DNA from: Ramlibacter tataouinensis
GTDB lineage: Bacteria; Pseudomonadota; Gammaproteobacteria; Burkholderiales; Burkholderiaceae_C
NCBI GenBank assembly: GCA_002427815.1
Contig: DIZF01000025.1
Location: forward strand, 1-63,772
Direction of reading: 5' to 3'
DNA: 63,772 nucleotides
The position numbers and the translations under genes are program-made. This document shows, in pieces, positions 18,114 to 28,300 of the stretch. The first letter of the stretch is position 1, and every line of letters begins with the position of its first letter. The notes beneath the pieces are model-generated. The model had not been told where the DNA came from and ran no database searches. It saw only the letters and a list, made by a program, of their open reading frames with translations.

Positions 18114-18137
18114 GCCGGCCGCGCGCCGCCCCGTCCC

Positions 18138-20273
18138 ATGCCGGCTGCCACCCCCAGGATCCAGGAGCGCGTCGATGCCTTGCGCGAACTGCTGCATCAC
18201 CACGCATACCGCTATTACGTCCTGGACGAGCCGGAGATCCCGGATGCCGAATACGACAGGCTGTTTCGCGAGCTGCAGGACCTGGAGGCACGCCATCCCG
18301 AACTGGTCACTGCGGACTCGCCGACGCGGCGGGTCGGCGGCAAGGTGCTGGAAGGGTTCGCGAAGGTGCGCCACAAGGTACCGATGCTGTCGATCCGTAC
18401 CGAAACCGACATCGAGGCCAGCGGCGCTCGCAGCTTCGACGCCCGGATGCGGCGCGAGCTGGGACTGTCCGAGTCGGATCCCCCGGTCGAATACGTGGCC
18501 GAGCTCAAGTTCGACGGGCTCGCGATCAACCTGCGCTATGAACACGGCGTGCTGGTGCAGGCCGCCACCCGCGGCGACGGCGAGATCGGCGAGGACGTGA
18601 CGCAGAACATCCGCACCATCGGGCAGATTCCTTTGCGCCTCAACCCTCTCCCAGAGGGAGAGCGAGGAAAGCAAGAAGGCTCCCTCTCCCGCGGGCGGGA
18701 GAGGGCAGGGGTGAGGGCCGTTCCCGATGTCCTCGAAGTGCGCGGCGAGGTCTACATGCGCCGCGACGACTTCGAGCGCCTCAACGAGCAGCAGCGCGAG
18801 AAAATCGCCCGCGGCGCCAAGGGCGAGAAGACTTTTGTCAATCCGCGTAACGCCGCCGCAGGCGCCGTCCGCCAGCTCGACCCGGCAATCGCGCACCAGC
18901 GACCGCTCAGCTTCTTTGCCTACGGCTGGGGCGAAGTCACCCCGCCGGAGCGCGGCGGCCCGGTCTTCGACACCCATTTCCAGTTCCTGCAGGCCCTGCG
19001 CGCCTGGGGATTCCCGGTCTCGCCGCGCACCCGGCTGGCCACGGGCGCCGAAGAACTGGTCGCCTACCACCAGGCCGTCGGCAGGGAGCGCGACAGCATG
19101 CCGTTCGACATCGACGGCGTGGTCTACAAGGTCAACAGCCTGGCGCTGCAAAAGAAACTCGGCTTCGTGACCCGCGAACCGCGCTGGGCCGTGGCCCACA
19201 AGTACCCGGCGCAGGAGCAGATGACCACCGTGGAAGCCATCGACGTCTACGTCGGGCGCACCGGGAAGCTGACGCCGGTCGCGCGGCTCGCGCCGGTGTT
19301 CGTCGGCGGCGTCACGGTGACCAATGCCACACTGCACAACGAGGATGAAGCTCGGCGCAAGGACGTGCGCGTCGGCGACACCGTGATCGTGCGGCGCGCC
19401 GGTGACGTCATCCCGGAAGTGGTGGCCGTGGTGCCGGAAAAGCGCTTGCACAAGGCCCGGCAGTTCACCATGCCGAGCCATTGCCCGGTGTGCGGGGCCG
19501 AGGCCGTCCGCGAGGAAGGCGAAGTCGACTACCGCTGCACAGGCGGCCTGTTTTGCAGCGCCCAGCGCAAGCAGGCCCTCCTGCATTTCGCCCAGCGGCG
19601 AGCGATGGACATCGAGGGCCTGGGCGAAAAGCTGGTCGACCAGATGGTCGACGGCAACGTGATCAGGACCTTGCCCGACCTGTACCGCCTGGGCCTCAAT
19701 GCGCTGGCCAGCCTGGAACGCATGGCGGACAAGTCGGCGCAGAACCTGCTGGCGGCGCTGGAGGAGTCCAAGCACACCACCTTGCCGCGCTTCCTGTTCG
19801 GCCTGGGCATCCGCCATGTCGGCGAGGCCACGGCCAAGGACCTGGCCCGGCACTTCGGCAGTCTGGATGCAATCATGGACGCGAGCGTAGAAGAGCTGCT
19901 CGAAGTGCCCGACGTGGGCCCGGTGGTCGCCGAGAGCATCCACACCTTTTGCAAGCAGCCGCACAACCGCGAGGTGGTGGAGCAACTGCGCGCCTGCGGC
20001 GTGCACTGGGAGGAGGGCGCGCCGGCCGAGCGTGCGCCCAAGCCTCTGGCCGGCAAGACCATCGTGCTGACCGGAACGCTGCCCTTGCTGAGCCGCGACG
20101 AAGCCAAGGACCTGCTGGAAGCTGCCGGCGCCAAGGTCGCCGGCTCGGTCAGCAAGAAGACCGATTACGTCGTTGCCGGAGCCGAGGCGGGCAGCAAGCT
20201 GGACAAGGCGCGCGAGCTGGGCGTGGCGGTGCTCGACGAAGAGGGTCTCAGAGCGCTGCTGGGCGGTGCCTGA
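18138..20273 (+). CDS. ligA: NAD-dependent DNA ligase with an in-frame REP-like insertion
   Basis: This enzyme seals nicks during replication and repair, using NAD+. It has 711 residues. In order: domain Ia (1-65), adenylation domain with the active lysine K124 in ELKFDG, OB fold, Cys4 zinc finger (CPVCG with two further Cys in YRCTGGLFC), helix-hairpin-helix repeats, and a C-terminal BRCT domain (about 635-711). Residues about 169-195, rich in Gly, Glu and Arg, are absent from relatives where GQIPLRL runs almost directly into the next strand. They are encoded by a REP-like palindromic sequence. Because the frame is kept and the domain order is intact, the enzyme is probably functional. Confidence 0.94.
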   Translation: MPAATPRIQERVDALRELLHHHAYRYYVLDEPEIPDAEYDRLFRELQDLEARHPELVTADSPTRRVGGKVLEGFAKVRHKVPMLSIRTETDIEASGARSFDARMRRELGLSESDPPVEYVAELKFDGLAINLRYEHGVLVQAATRGDGEIGEDVTQNIRTIGQIPLRLNPLPEGERGKQEGSLSRGRERAGVRAVPDVLEVRGEVYMRRDDFERLNEQQREKIARGAKGEKTFVNPRNAAAGAVRQLDPAIAHQRPLSFFAYGWGEVTPPERGGPVFDTHFQFLQALRAWGFPVSPRTRLATGAEELVAYHQAVGRERDSMPFDIDGVVYKVNSLALQKKLGFVTREPRWAVAHKYPAQEQMTTVEAIDVYVGRTGKLTPVARLAPVFVGGVTVTNATLHNEDEARRKDVRVGDTVIVRRAGDVIPEVVAVVPEKRLHKARQFTMPSHCPVCGAEAVREEGEVDYRCTGGLFCSAQRKQALLHFAQRRAMDIEGLGEKLVDQMVDGNVIRTLPDLYRLGLNALASLERMADKSAQNLLAALEESKHTTLPRFLFGLGIRHVGEATAKDLARHFGSLDAIMDASVEELLEVPDVGPVVAESIHTFCKQPHNREVVEQLRACGVHWEEGAPAERAPKPLAGKTIVLTGTLPLLSRDEAKDLLEAAGAKVAGSVSKKTDYVVAGAEAGSKLDKARELGVAVLDEEGLRALLGGA
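18644..18720. repeat. REP-like double-hairpin element inside ligA
   Basis: Two perfect hairpins lie in tandem: CTCTCCC/GGGAGAG around AGA (18646-18662), and a 10-base CCCTCTCCCG/CGGGAGAGGG stem (18682-18705), followed by CAGGGGTGAGGGC. This CCCTCTCCC...GGGAGAGGG...GGTGAGGG layout is typical of short palindromic repeats scattered through many proteobacterial genomes. It is normally intergenic, but here it is translated as about 26 extra residues. The length keeps the ligA frame. Confidence 0.8.
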
Positions 20274-20342
20274 CGATGCAGCCCGGCGCCTGCACGGCAG
20301 CCTGGGCATGAAACGATTCGCCGCCCGGCTATGCTAGCGGGC

Positions 20343-20882
20343 ATGACTGTTCGCGAAATTCTCAGAATGGGCGACCCGCGCCTGCTGCGCGTGGCCCAGC
20401 CCGTGGCCGAGTTCGATACCGATGCCATCCACCTGCTGGTGTCGGACATGTTCGATACCATGCGGGCCGCCGACGGCGCCGGCCTGGCCGCGCCGCAGAT
20501 CGGCGTCGACCTGCAATTGGTGATCTTCGGCACCGAAAGGGTGAACCCGCGTTATCCCGACGCGCCGCTGGTGCCGCGCACGGTGCTGCTGAACCCGGTG
20601 ATCACACCGCTGGGCAGCGAGGAAGAGGAGGGCTGGGAAGGCTGCCTCTCGGTGCCGGGGCTGCGCGGGCTGGTGCCACGCTGGGCCCGGATCCGCTACA
20701 CCGGTTTCGATCAATACGGCGATCCGGTCGACCGCACGGTGGAGGGCTTCCACGCCCGCGTCGTGCAGCACGAGTGCGACCACCTGGCCGGCAAGCTCTA
20801 CCCGATGCGGGTGCGCGATTTCAGCAAGTTCGGTTTCACCGACGTGCTGTTTCCGGAACTGGACGCGGGTCAGGACGACTGA
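20343..20882 (+). CDS. def: Peptide deformylase
   Basis: This metalloenzyme removes the formyl group from the initiator methionine of new proteins. It has 179 residues from the ATG at 20343 (MTVREILRMGDPRLL). All three family motifs are present: GAGLAAPQIG at 45-54, EGCLSVPG with metal-binding Cys101, and QHECDHLAG with His143, catalytic Glu144 and His147. An in-frame ATG 12 bases upstream is less likely. It follows ligA by 69 bases in the same direction. It is not next to fmt, so this may be one of two deformylases in the genome. Confidence 0.95.
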   Translation: MTVREILRMGDPRLLRVAQPVAEFDTDAIHLLVSDMFDTMRAADGAGLAAPQIGVDLQLVIFGTERVNPRYPDAPLVPRTVLLNPVITPLGSEEEEGWEGCLSVPGLRGLVPRWARIRYTGFDQYGDPVDRTVEGFHARVVQHECDHLAGKLYPMRVRDFSKFGFTDVLFPELDAGQDD

Positions 20883-20931
20883 CCGGCGGGTTGCGCAGGG
20901 CGGGGCCCGGTCAAGGCGCCCGCGCTCCGGC

Positions 20932-21657
20932 TCACCGCTGCAGTTTCGCTTCCTCGACCAGGGCCTTGTAGGAATAGCCCGCGCCAAAATCCTTGTCGGT
21001 GCGGACCACGCCCTTGGCCGTCAGGATATCCCCTAGCTTCGCGTCCTCGGTCGTCGTCACCAGCACGTCGTTGGTCTGGTCAGCGGCAGAGCCGGAGCCG
21101 TCGCGCAGGTGGATCCAGTTCTTGCCCATGATGCCCGGGTTGTACTTGACGACCTTGCCGCGGACGACGACCGGCTTGTCCTTCAGGGCGGCGGGCTTGG
21201 TCATGATCTCGGCAACCGTGTAGGCGTTCGCGCCGGTGGCCTTGGGGACCTTGGCGTCCGGCGCCTCGACACGCTTGCCCGGCAGGGCGTGCGGGTTGGC
21301 CGCCGGCTGAGCCGAGGCCTGGGCCCCCTGGGGCGCTGCGCCCTTGCCGGTGCCCAGCACGCCAAAAACGATCGTGGGGAAGGTCTTCTTGAGCGCTTTG
21401 CTTTCGAAATTGTTCATCACCATGGCGTTTTCGACGGTCACCTTGGCGCCTTTCTTGACCTGCGCCGTGGGCACGGCCGCCCAGGTCTCGCCCTGTGCCG
21501 TCTTGAGGCGAAGGTAGGTATAGCTCTCGACGTCCTTGACTTCGAGGACTTCACCGGACACGGCGGTGGCCGCCGGGGCCTGGGGCGCGGGCTTGTTGTC
21601 CGCCGCCCATACGAATGGAGCTGCAACGAGCATGCAGATCACCAGCACATTTTTCAT
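20932..21657 (-). CDS. Exported protein with two OB-fold-like repeats (NrfJ/YdeI-like)
   Basis: This is a 241-residue exported protein of unknown function. A signal peptide (about residues 1-18, MKNVLVICMLVAAPFVWA) is followed by two related beta-rich units. The first has SGEVLEVKDVESYTYLRLKT at about 33-52, and the second has VRGKVVKYNPGIMGKNWIHL at about 165-184. Both have the G-x-V...Y-x-x-L-R pattern of small periplasmic OB folds. A Pro/Ala-rich linker (about 105-135) separates them. AAGGAG stands about ten bases before the ATG. It converges with def and lies just after glnD in the same direction, but a 95-base gap suggests its own promoter. Confidence 0.72.
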   Translation of the reverse strand: MKNVLVICMLVAAPFVWAADNKPAPQAPAATAVSGEVLEVKDVESYTYLRLKTAQGETWAAVPTAQVKKGAKVTVENAMVMNNFESKALKKTFPTIVFGVLGTGKGAAPQGAQASAQPAANPHALPGKRVEAPDAKVPKATGANAYTVAEIMTKPAALKDKPVVVRGKVVKYNPGIMGKNWIHLRDGSGSAADQTNDVLVTTTEDAKLGDILTAKGVVRTDKDFGAGYSYKALVEEAKLQR

Positions 21658-21752
21658 GATTCAGGAACTCCTTGGACAGTGAAGTCAAGCATAACGGCAA
21701 CAATCCGGTCGCCCTTGAGCCATGTCATTTCGGCGCGCCGGCAGGCCGCAGC

Positions 21753-24383
21753 TCAAGCCGCCAGCGCCTCCAGCAACTCGGTTTCGATCTCGATCTGCCG
21801 GCGGTTCTGCTGCAGCTCGGGCCCGTCGATGAGGAAAGTGTCTTCCACCCGCTCCCCCAGGGTCGAGACCTTGGCCAGCTGCAGGTTGATGTGGTGGCGC
21901 GCCAGCACCCGCGCCACCGAGTACAGCAGGCCGACCCGGTCACTGGCGGAGATGCTGAGGAGCCAGCGCTGGGCCTTTTCGTCGGGCGCGAGCTGCACCC
22001 GCGGCGCGACCGGGAAGCTCTTGACCCGGCGCGACACCCGGCCGCGGCTGGGCGGCGGCAGCGGGCCGGCTTTCTCGATCGTGTGTTGCAGCTCTGATTC
22101 GATCATGCTGATCAACTCGCGGTTGTGCTCGGGCAGCATCGGGCTGACCACCTGGAAGGTGTCGAGCGCGTAGCCGTTATTGGCCGTGTGGATCTTGGCG
22201 TCGAGGATGCTGAAGCCGGCCTGGTCGAAGTAGCCGCAGATGCGCGCGAACAGGTCGGCCTGGTCCGGTGTGTACACCAGCACCTGCAGGCCTTCGCCGA
22301 CCGGGGACAGCCGGGCCCGCACGACGGCCTTGGCCTTGCCGACGTGCCGCGACAGGTGGCGCGTGTGCCAGACGATGTCGCCGGCCTCGTGCCGCATGAA
22401 ATACCCGACGTCCAGGGTGTCCCACAGTTTCTTGTGGGCTTCGAACGGCAGCGCGTACAGGCCCAGCTGCACCAGCGCCTCGCGCTTGCGTGCCTCGATC
22501 TCGGCATGCGGGTCGGGCGCATGGCCGCCCAGCGTGCGCAGGGTCAGGCGGTAAAGGTCTTCCAGCAGCTTGCCCTTCCAGGCATTCCAGACCTTGGGGC
22601 TGGTGCCGCGGATGTCGGCCACCGTGAGCAGGTACAGCGCCGTCAGGTAGCGCTCATTGCCCACCCGCCGCGCAAAAGCCGCGATCACGTCCGGATCGCT
22701 CAGGTCCTCCTTCTGCGCGATCCGGCTCATGGTCAGGTGCTCGCGCACCAGGAACTCGATCAGCTTGCAGTCGTCCGGCTCGATCCGGTGCTGGCGGCAG
22801 AAGACGCGCACCTCGCGCGCGCCCAGTTCCGAATGGTCGGCGCCGCGGCCCTTGGCGATATCGTGGAACAGCGCCGCCACGTACAACACCCAGGGCTTGT
22901 CCCAGCCGGCGGCCAGCTGGGAGCAGAACGGATACTCGTGCGCGTGCTCGGCGATGAAAAATCGCCTGACATTGCGCAGCACCATCAGGATGTGCTGGTC
23001 CACCGTATAGACGTGGAACAGGTCGTGCTGCATCTGTCCCACGATGCGGCGGAACACCCAGAGGTAGCGGCCCAGCACCGAGGTCTGGTTCATCAGTCGC
23101 ATGGCGTGGGTGATGCCTTGCGGTTCCATCAGCATGGCCCGGAAAGTGGCATGGTTCACGGGATCGTTGCGGAACTTGGCATCCATCACTTCGCGCGCGT
23201 TGTACAGCGCGCGCAGGGTCCGGGCCGAGAGCCCCTTGGCGCCGACGGTCTGCTGGTAGACCAGGAAGGTTTCCAGGATGGCCTGCGGGTTCTTCAGGTA
23301 CAGGTCGTCGCTGGCCACTTCGACCATGCCCGCCTTGTTGGAGAAACGCTCGTTGATCGGCTGCGGTTCGTGCCCGCTCGGGTTCAGCCGCTCCTCGATG
23401 TTGAGCAGCAGGATCTGGTTGAGCTGGCTGACGGCTTTCGCCGCCCAGTAGAAACGCTTCATCAGCGCCTCGCTGGAGCGCTCGACCACCCGCCCGCTGG
23501 CACTGATTTCCGTCTTGTAGCCGAACGATTCGGCCACGGCGGTCTGCAGATCGAATACCAGCCGGTCTTCGCGCCGGTGCGCCAGGACATGCAACCGGGC
23601 GCGGATCAGGCTCAGCAGCGCCTCGTTGCGCTTGATCTGGCGGGCTTCGAAGGCGGTGGCCAGGCCCCGGCGCGCCAGCTCGTCCCAACTCTTGCCCAGC
23701 CCGGCCGCCTTGGCCACCCACAGGATCACCTGCAGGTCGCGCAGGCCGCCCGGCGACTCCTTGCAGTTGGGCTCCAGGGAGTAAGGCGTGTTCTCGAATT
23801 TGGTGTGGCGCTGGCGCATCTCCAGCGTCTTGGCCACCAGGAACGCCCTGGGGTCCAGCGCGGCATCGAAGCGCTTCTGGAACTGGGCGCAGAGGCTGGC
23901 GTCGCCGATGATCAGGCGCGACTCCAGCAGCGAGGTCTGCACCGTGACGTCGCTTTCGGCCTGGGCCACGCACTCGGACACGGTGCGCACGCTCGATCCG
24001 ATCTCCAGCCCGGCATCCCAGCAGCTGCCGATGAAGGCCTCGACCCTGCGCCTGAGTTCGGGGTCCGGGTCGGCCAGCACGCCGTCGGGCATCAGCACCA
24101 CCACGTCGACGTCCGAATGCGGGAACAGTTCGCAGCGGCCGAAGCCGCCCACGGCCAGCAGCGCGAATCCGGCGGGCAGGGCCGCGGCCTTCCATAAGGC
24201 GATGAGGGTGGTATTGGCCTCGCGCGCCAGGCCCTGCAACAGGCCGCGGATGCCCCGGGTGGAGCTGCCGCGGGCCTGCAGCGACGCCAGTAGCGCGTTC
24301 TTGCGGGCGAGGTGGCTCGCCCGCAGCGCCTGCACGCTGGGCGCGGCCAGGGCCGGGACACCGGCGGGCTGCGCCGCGATCAT
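21753..24383 (-). CDS. glnD: Bifunctional [protein-PII] uridylyltransferase/uridylyl-removing enzyme
   Basis: This is the primary glutamine sensor of nitrogen control: it uridylylates PII when glutamine is low and removes the group when it is high. It has 876 residues. The nucleotidyltransferase motif GGFGRCELFPHSDVD lies at 79-93 with Asp91 and Asp93 as metal ligands. A GlnD-specific helical region follows, then an HD domain (FHDIAKGRGADHS) near residue 505, and two C-terminal ACT domains that bind glutamine (from about 695 and about 800). The gene is 51 bases downstream of map, the common map-glnD arrangement. Confidence 0.95.
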   Translation of the reverse strand: MIAAQPAGVPALAAPSVQALRASHLARKNALLASLQARGSSTRGIRGLLQGLAREANTTLIALWKAAALPAGFALLAVGGFGRCELFPHSDVDVVVLMPDGVLADPDPELRRRVEAFIGSCWDAGLEIGSSVRTVSECVAQAESDVTVQTSLLESRLIIGDASLCAQFQKRFDAALDPRAFLVAKTLEMRQRHTKFENTPYSLEPNCKESPGGLRDLQVILWVAKAAGLGKSWDELARRGLATAFEARQIKRNEALLSLIRARLHVLAHRREDRLVFDLQTAVAESFGYKTEISASGRVVERSSEALMKRFYWAAKAVSQLNQILLLNIEERLNPSGHEPQPINERFSNKAGMVEVASDDLYLKNPQAILETFLVYQQTVGAKGLSARTLRALYNAREVMDAKFRNDPVNHATFRAMLMEPQGITHAMRLMNQTSVLGRYLWVFRRIVGQMQHDLFHVYTVDQHILMVLRNVRRFFIAEHAHEYPFCSQLAAGWDKPWVLYVAALFHDIAKGRGADHSELGAREVRVFCRQHRIEPDDCKLIEFLVREHLTMSRIAQKEDLSDPDVIAAFARRVGNERYLTALYLLTVADIRGTSPKVWNAWKGKLLEDLYRLTLRTLGGHAPDPHAEIEARKREALVQLGLYALPFEAHKKLWDTLDVGYFMRHEAGDIVWHTRHLSRHVGKAKAVVRARLSPVGEGLQVLVYTPDQADLFARICGYFDQAGFSILDAKIHTANNGYALDTFQVVSPMLPEHNRELISMIESELQHTIEKAGPLPPPSRGRVSRRVKSFPVAPRVQLAPDEKAQRWLLSISASDRVGLLYSVARVLARHHINLQLAKVSTLGERVEDTFLIDGPELQQNRRQIEIETELLEALAA

Positions 24384-24434
24384 TTCCTCACCTGTCCTGT
24401 CTGGGATGAGAGGGCATCGGCTTCGGTGCCCAAC

Positions 24435-25238
24435 TCATGCGTTGACGAAAGGCGGCGGCGGCGGGGCGCCGGGCGAAAGCGTGAGGACTTCGTAGCCGGT
24501 CGGGGTGACCAGCACCGTGTGTTCCCACTGGGCCGACAGGGAATGGTCCTTGGTCACGATGGTCCAGCCGTCGGCGCCGAACTCCTTCACATCGCGGCGG
24601 CCGGCATTGATCATGGGCTCGATGGTGAAGGTCATGCCGGGCTTGAGCTCTTCCAGCGTGCCCGCCCTGCCGTAGTGCAATACCTGCGGCTCTTCATGGA
24701 AATTGCGGCCTATGCCGTGGCCGCAGAACTCGCGGACCACCGAGAAGCCGTTGCTTTCGGCGAATTTCTGGATGGCGTGGCCGATGTCCCCGAGGCGCAC
24801 GCCGGGCTTGACACGCTCGATGCCGTGCCACATGGCCTCGAAGGTCAGCGCGCACAGCCGCCTGGCGGCGATCGACACCTCACCCACCAGGTACATGCGG
24901 CTGGTGTCGCCGAACCAGCCGTCCTTGATCACCGTGACGTCGACGTTGACGATGTCGCCTTTCTTCAGCGGCTTGTCATTGGGAATGCCGTGGCACACCA
25001 CGTGGTTGACGGACGTGCACAGCGAAGCCGGATAGGGCGGATAACCGGCTGGCTGGTAGCCCAGCGTCGCCGACGTCGTACCCTGCATTTTCATGCACTC
25101 GGCCGACAGCCGGTCGATCTCCTTGGTGGTGATCCCGGGCTTGATGTGCGGCGCGAGGTAATCCAGGACGTCGGCGGCCAGCCGGCATGCCACTCGCATG
25201 CCCTGGATGCCCTCGGCGTCTTTGTACGTGATGCTCAT
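24435..25238 (-). CDS. map: Methionine aminopeptidase, type I
   Basis: This enzyme removes the N-terminal methionine from nascent proteins after deformylation. It has 267 residues. Metal and catalytic residues are visible: His in NHVVCHGIP, two Asp in VDVTVIKDGWFGDTS, His in CGHGIGRNFH, Glu in TIEPMI and Glu in WEHTVLV. The protein ends with a short Pro tail (APPPPPFVNA). It is divergent from purL and heads the leftward map-glnD unit. Confidence 0.95.
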   Translation of the reverse strand: MSITYKDAEGIQGMRVACRLAADVLDYLAPHIKPGITTKEIDRLSAECMKMQGTTSATLGYQPAGYPPYPASLCTSVNHVVCHGIPNDKPLKKGDIVNVDVTVIKDGWFGDTSRMYLVGEVSIAARRLCALTFEAMWHGIERVKPGVRLGDIGHAIQKFAESNGFSVVREFCGHGIGRNFHEEPQVLHYGRAGTLEELKPGMTFTIEPMINAGRRDVKEFGADGWTIVTKDHSLSAQWEHTVLVTPTGYEVLTLSPGAPPPPPFVNA

Positions 25239-25349
25239 GGGCGCAATTATCCCAGAGGGACAAATACCGCGCAGGTAGAATGCCGGCTTGACGCGGGGCC
25301 CCAGTCAGCGGCGCCTGCGGTTCACCCCCCGATCCACACAGGTTTCACA
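25239..25349. promoter_or_regulatory. Divergent map/purL promoter region
   Basis: The 111-base gap holds a TAGAAT at 25276-25281 that could be a -10 for purL, about 70 bases upstream of its GTG. The expected -35 position does not carry a good match. I see no clear PurR-type palindrome. Confidence 0.3.
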
Positions 25350-28300
25350 GTGACCCTGCACATCACCGAGTTCGAGGGCGGCATGGCCCTCAGCGAATTT
25401 CGAGTCCGGCAACTCCTTCCGCGGCTGCAGGCCATCGACGACAAGGTCAGCGGCGTCGCGGCGCGCTTCGTGCACCTGGTGGCCGCCGATCACGTCCCCG
25501 CCCCCGCCGAACAACGCAGACTGGCTGCGCTGCTGACCTACGGCGAACCCTTCCGCGCCAGCGGCGAGGGCGTCCTCGTCGTCGTCACCCCGCGTTTCGG
25601 CACCGTTTCGCCCTGGGCTTCCAAGGCCACCGACATCGCGCACAACTGCGCCATCGCCTTGAAACGGGTCGAACGCATCACCGAATTCCACATCGGCCTG
25701 CGCCAGGGCTTGCGGGCCCAGCCCCTTCCGACACCGGCGCAACTGCAGGCGCTCGCGGCCGAACTGCACGACCGCATGACCGAGAGCGTGATGCTCCAGC
25801 GCGCGGCCGCGCACGGTCTGTTCACCGAGCTGGCGCCGGCACCCATGGAACACGTGGACGTTCTCGCCGGGGGCAAAGCGGCGCTGGAACAGGCCAACGC
25901 CCGCTTCGGCCTCGCCCTGGCCGAGGACGAGATCGACTACCTGGTGGATGCATTCAAGGGCCTGGGGCGCAATCCCAGCGATGTGGAACTGATGATGTTC
26001 GCGCAGGCCAACAGCGAGCACTGCCGCCACAAGATCTTCAACGCATCGTTCACGATCGACGGCGCGCCGCAGGAACGCAGCATGTTCGGCATGATCCGCC
26101 ATACCCACCAGGTCAGCCCGCAGCACACCGTGGTGGCGTACTCGGACAACGCGTCGGTCATGGAAGGGTCCACCGTGGAGCAGTTCGTGGCCCGGCCGGG
26201 CTCGGCCTGGCGGTACGCCAGTGAGCCGGCACTGCAGCACGTGCTGATGAAGGTGGAAACCCACAACCACCCGACGGCGATCTCGCCTTTCCCGGGGGCG
26301 GCAACCGGCGCCGGCGGCGAGATCCGGGACGAGGGCGCCACCGGGCGCGGCTCCAGTCCCAAGGCCGGGCTCACCGGTTTCACGGTGTCCCGGCTGTGGG
26401 GCAGCACGGTGGGCCGGCCCGGCCACATCGCCAGCCCCTTGCAGATCATGACCGAAGGGCCCCTGGGCGGCGCCGCGTTCAACAACGAGTTCGGCCGTCC
26501 CAATCTGCTGGGATATTTCCGCGAATACGAGCAGCAGGTGGGCGATGTGCTGCGCGGCTACCACAAGCCGATCATGATCGCCGGCGGCCTGGGCACCATC
26601 ACCGCGGGGCTGACGCACAAGATCGAATTCCCGCCCGGCACGCTGCTGGTCCAGTTGGGCGGCCCGGGCATGCGCATCGGCATGGGCGGCGGCGCGGCCA
26701 GCTCGATGGCCACCGGCGCGAACGCGGCCGAGCTCGACTTCGACTCGGTGCAGCGCGGCAATCCTGAAATCGAGCGGCGGGCGCAGGAGGTCATCAACCA
26801 TTGCTGGGCCGAGGGTCCCGACAATCCCATTCTGGCGATCCATGACGTCGGAGCCGGCGGCCTGTCCAACGCCTTTCCCGAACTGAGCAACGACGCCGGC
26901 CGCGGCGCGCGCTTCGACCTGCGCGCCATTCCGCTGGAAGAATCGGGTCTGGCACCCCGGGAAATCTGGTGCAACGAGAGCCAGGAGCGCTACGTGCTGG
27001 CCATCGCGCCGCAGGACCTGGACCGGTTCCAGGCTTTCTGTGAACGCGAGCGCTGCCCCTTCGCGGTGGTGGGTGTGGCGACCGGGGAGCGCCGGCTGGT
27101 GGTGGCCGACGAGGGCGCTGCGACGCCGGTCGACATGCCGATGAACGTGTTGCTGGGCAAGCCGCCCAAGATGCATCGCGATGTTCGAAGCGTGAAGCGG
27201 AAATTCGAGCCGGTCGACCTGAACGGCGTCACCCTGCAGGACGCGGCCATCCAGGTGCTTGGCCACCCCACGGTCGCGTCCAAGCGCTTTCTCGTCACCA
27301 TCGGCGACCGTACCGTCGGCGGCCTCTCGCACCGCGACCAGATGGTGGGGCCGTGGCAGGTGCCGGTGGCGGACTGCGCGGTGACGCTGGCCGATTACCG
27401 GGGCTTCGCGGGCGAGGCCATGAGCATGGGCGAACGCACGCCGCTGGCCGCCATCGATGCGCCCGCGTCCGGCCGCATGGCCGTGGCCGAAGCCATCACC
27501 AATCTGCTGGCCGCGCCGATCGAGCTGCCTCGGGTGAAGCTGTCGGCCAACTGGATGGCCGCGTGCGGCGAGCCGGGAGAAGACGCGGCGCTGTACGAGA
27601 CCGTGCGCGCCGTCGGGATGCAGCTGTGTCCCGCGCTGGGCATTTCGATTCCGGTGGGCAAGGACAGCCTGTCGATGCGCACGCAGTGGCGCGATGCGAA
27701 TGAAACCAGGAAGGTCGCCTCGCCGGTGAGCCTGATCGTCACCGCCTTCGCCACCCTCGCTGACGTGCGCGGCACGCTGACCCCGCAGCTCGACGCCACG
27801 CAGGACACCACTTTGGTCCTGGTCGACCTCGGCAAGGGACAGCGCCGCATGGGCGGCAGCATCCTGGCGCAGGTGCTGGACCAGGTGGGCGACCAGGTGC
27901 CGGACCTGGACGATCCGCAGGACCTGGTCAATCTCGTCAATGCGGTGAACGAATTGCGTGCGCAGGGCCGGATCCTGGCCTATCACGATCGCAGCGATGG
28001 CGGCCTGTTTGCCGCGGCTTGCGAAATGGCTTTTGCCGGCCATGTGGGTGTGGCCTTGAACGTGGACCTGCTGGTCACCGAAGGCGACGGGATTTCCGAC
28101 AGTCGCGCCGACTACGGCGATGCCAAGAACTGGGCGGCGCAGGTCGGTGCGCGCCGCGACGAACTCACGCTGCAGGCCTTGTTCAACGAAGAGCTGGGTG
28201 TGCTGCTGCAGGTGGCGACCGAAGCGCGCAACGAGGTGATGCAGGTCCTGCGCCGGCACGGCCTCGCCAGGTTCAGCCACTTCGTCGGCATGACGCGCCC

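Noticed and set aside
22125..24197. 690-codon open frame on the plus strand, and similar very long frames opposite purL (25305-28280), smc and tctE
   Set aside because: They are antisense to clear, full-length genes with motifs. In DNA this GC-rich, stop codons are rare in the opposite frames, and the translations are low-complexity Arg/Gly/Ala/Gln-rich with no recognisable domain.
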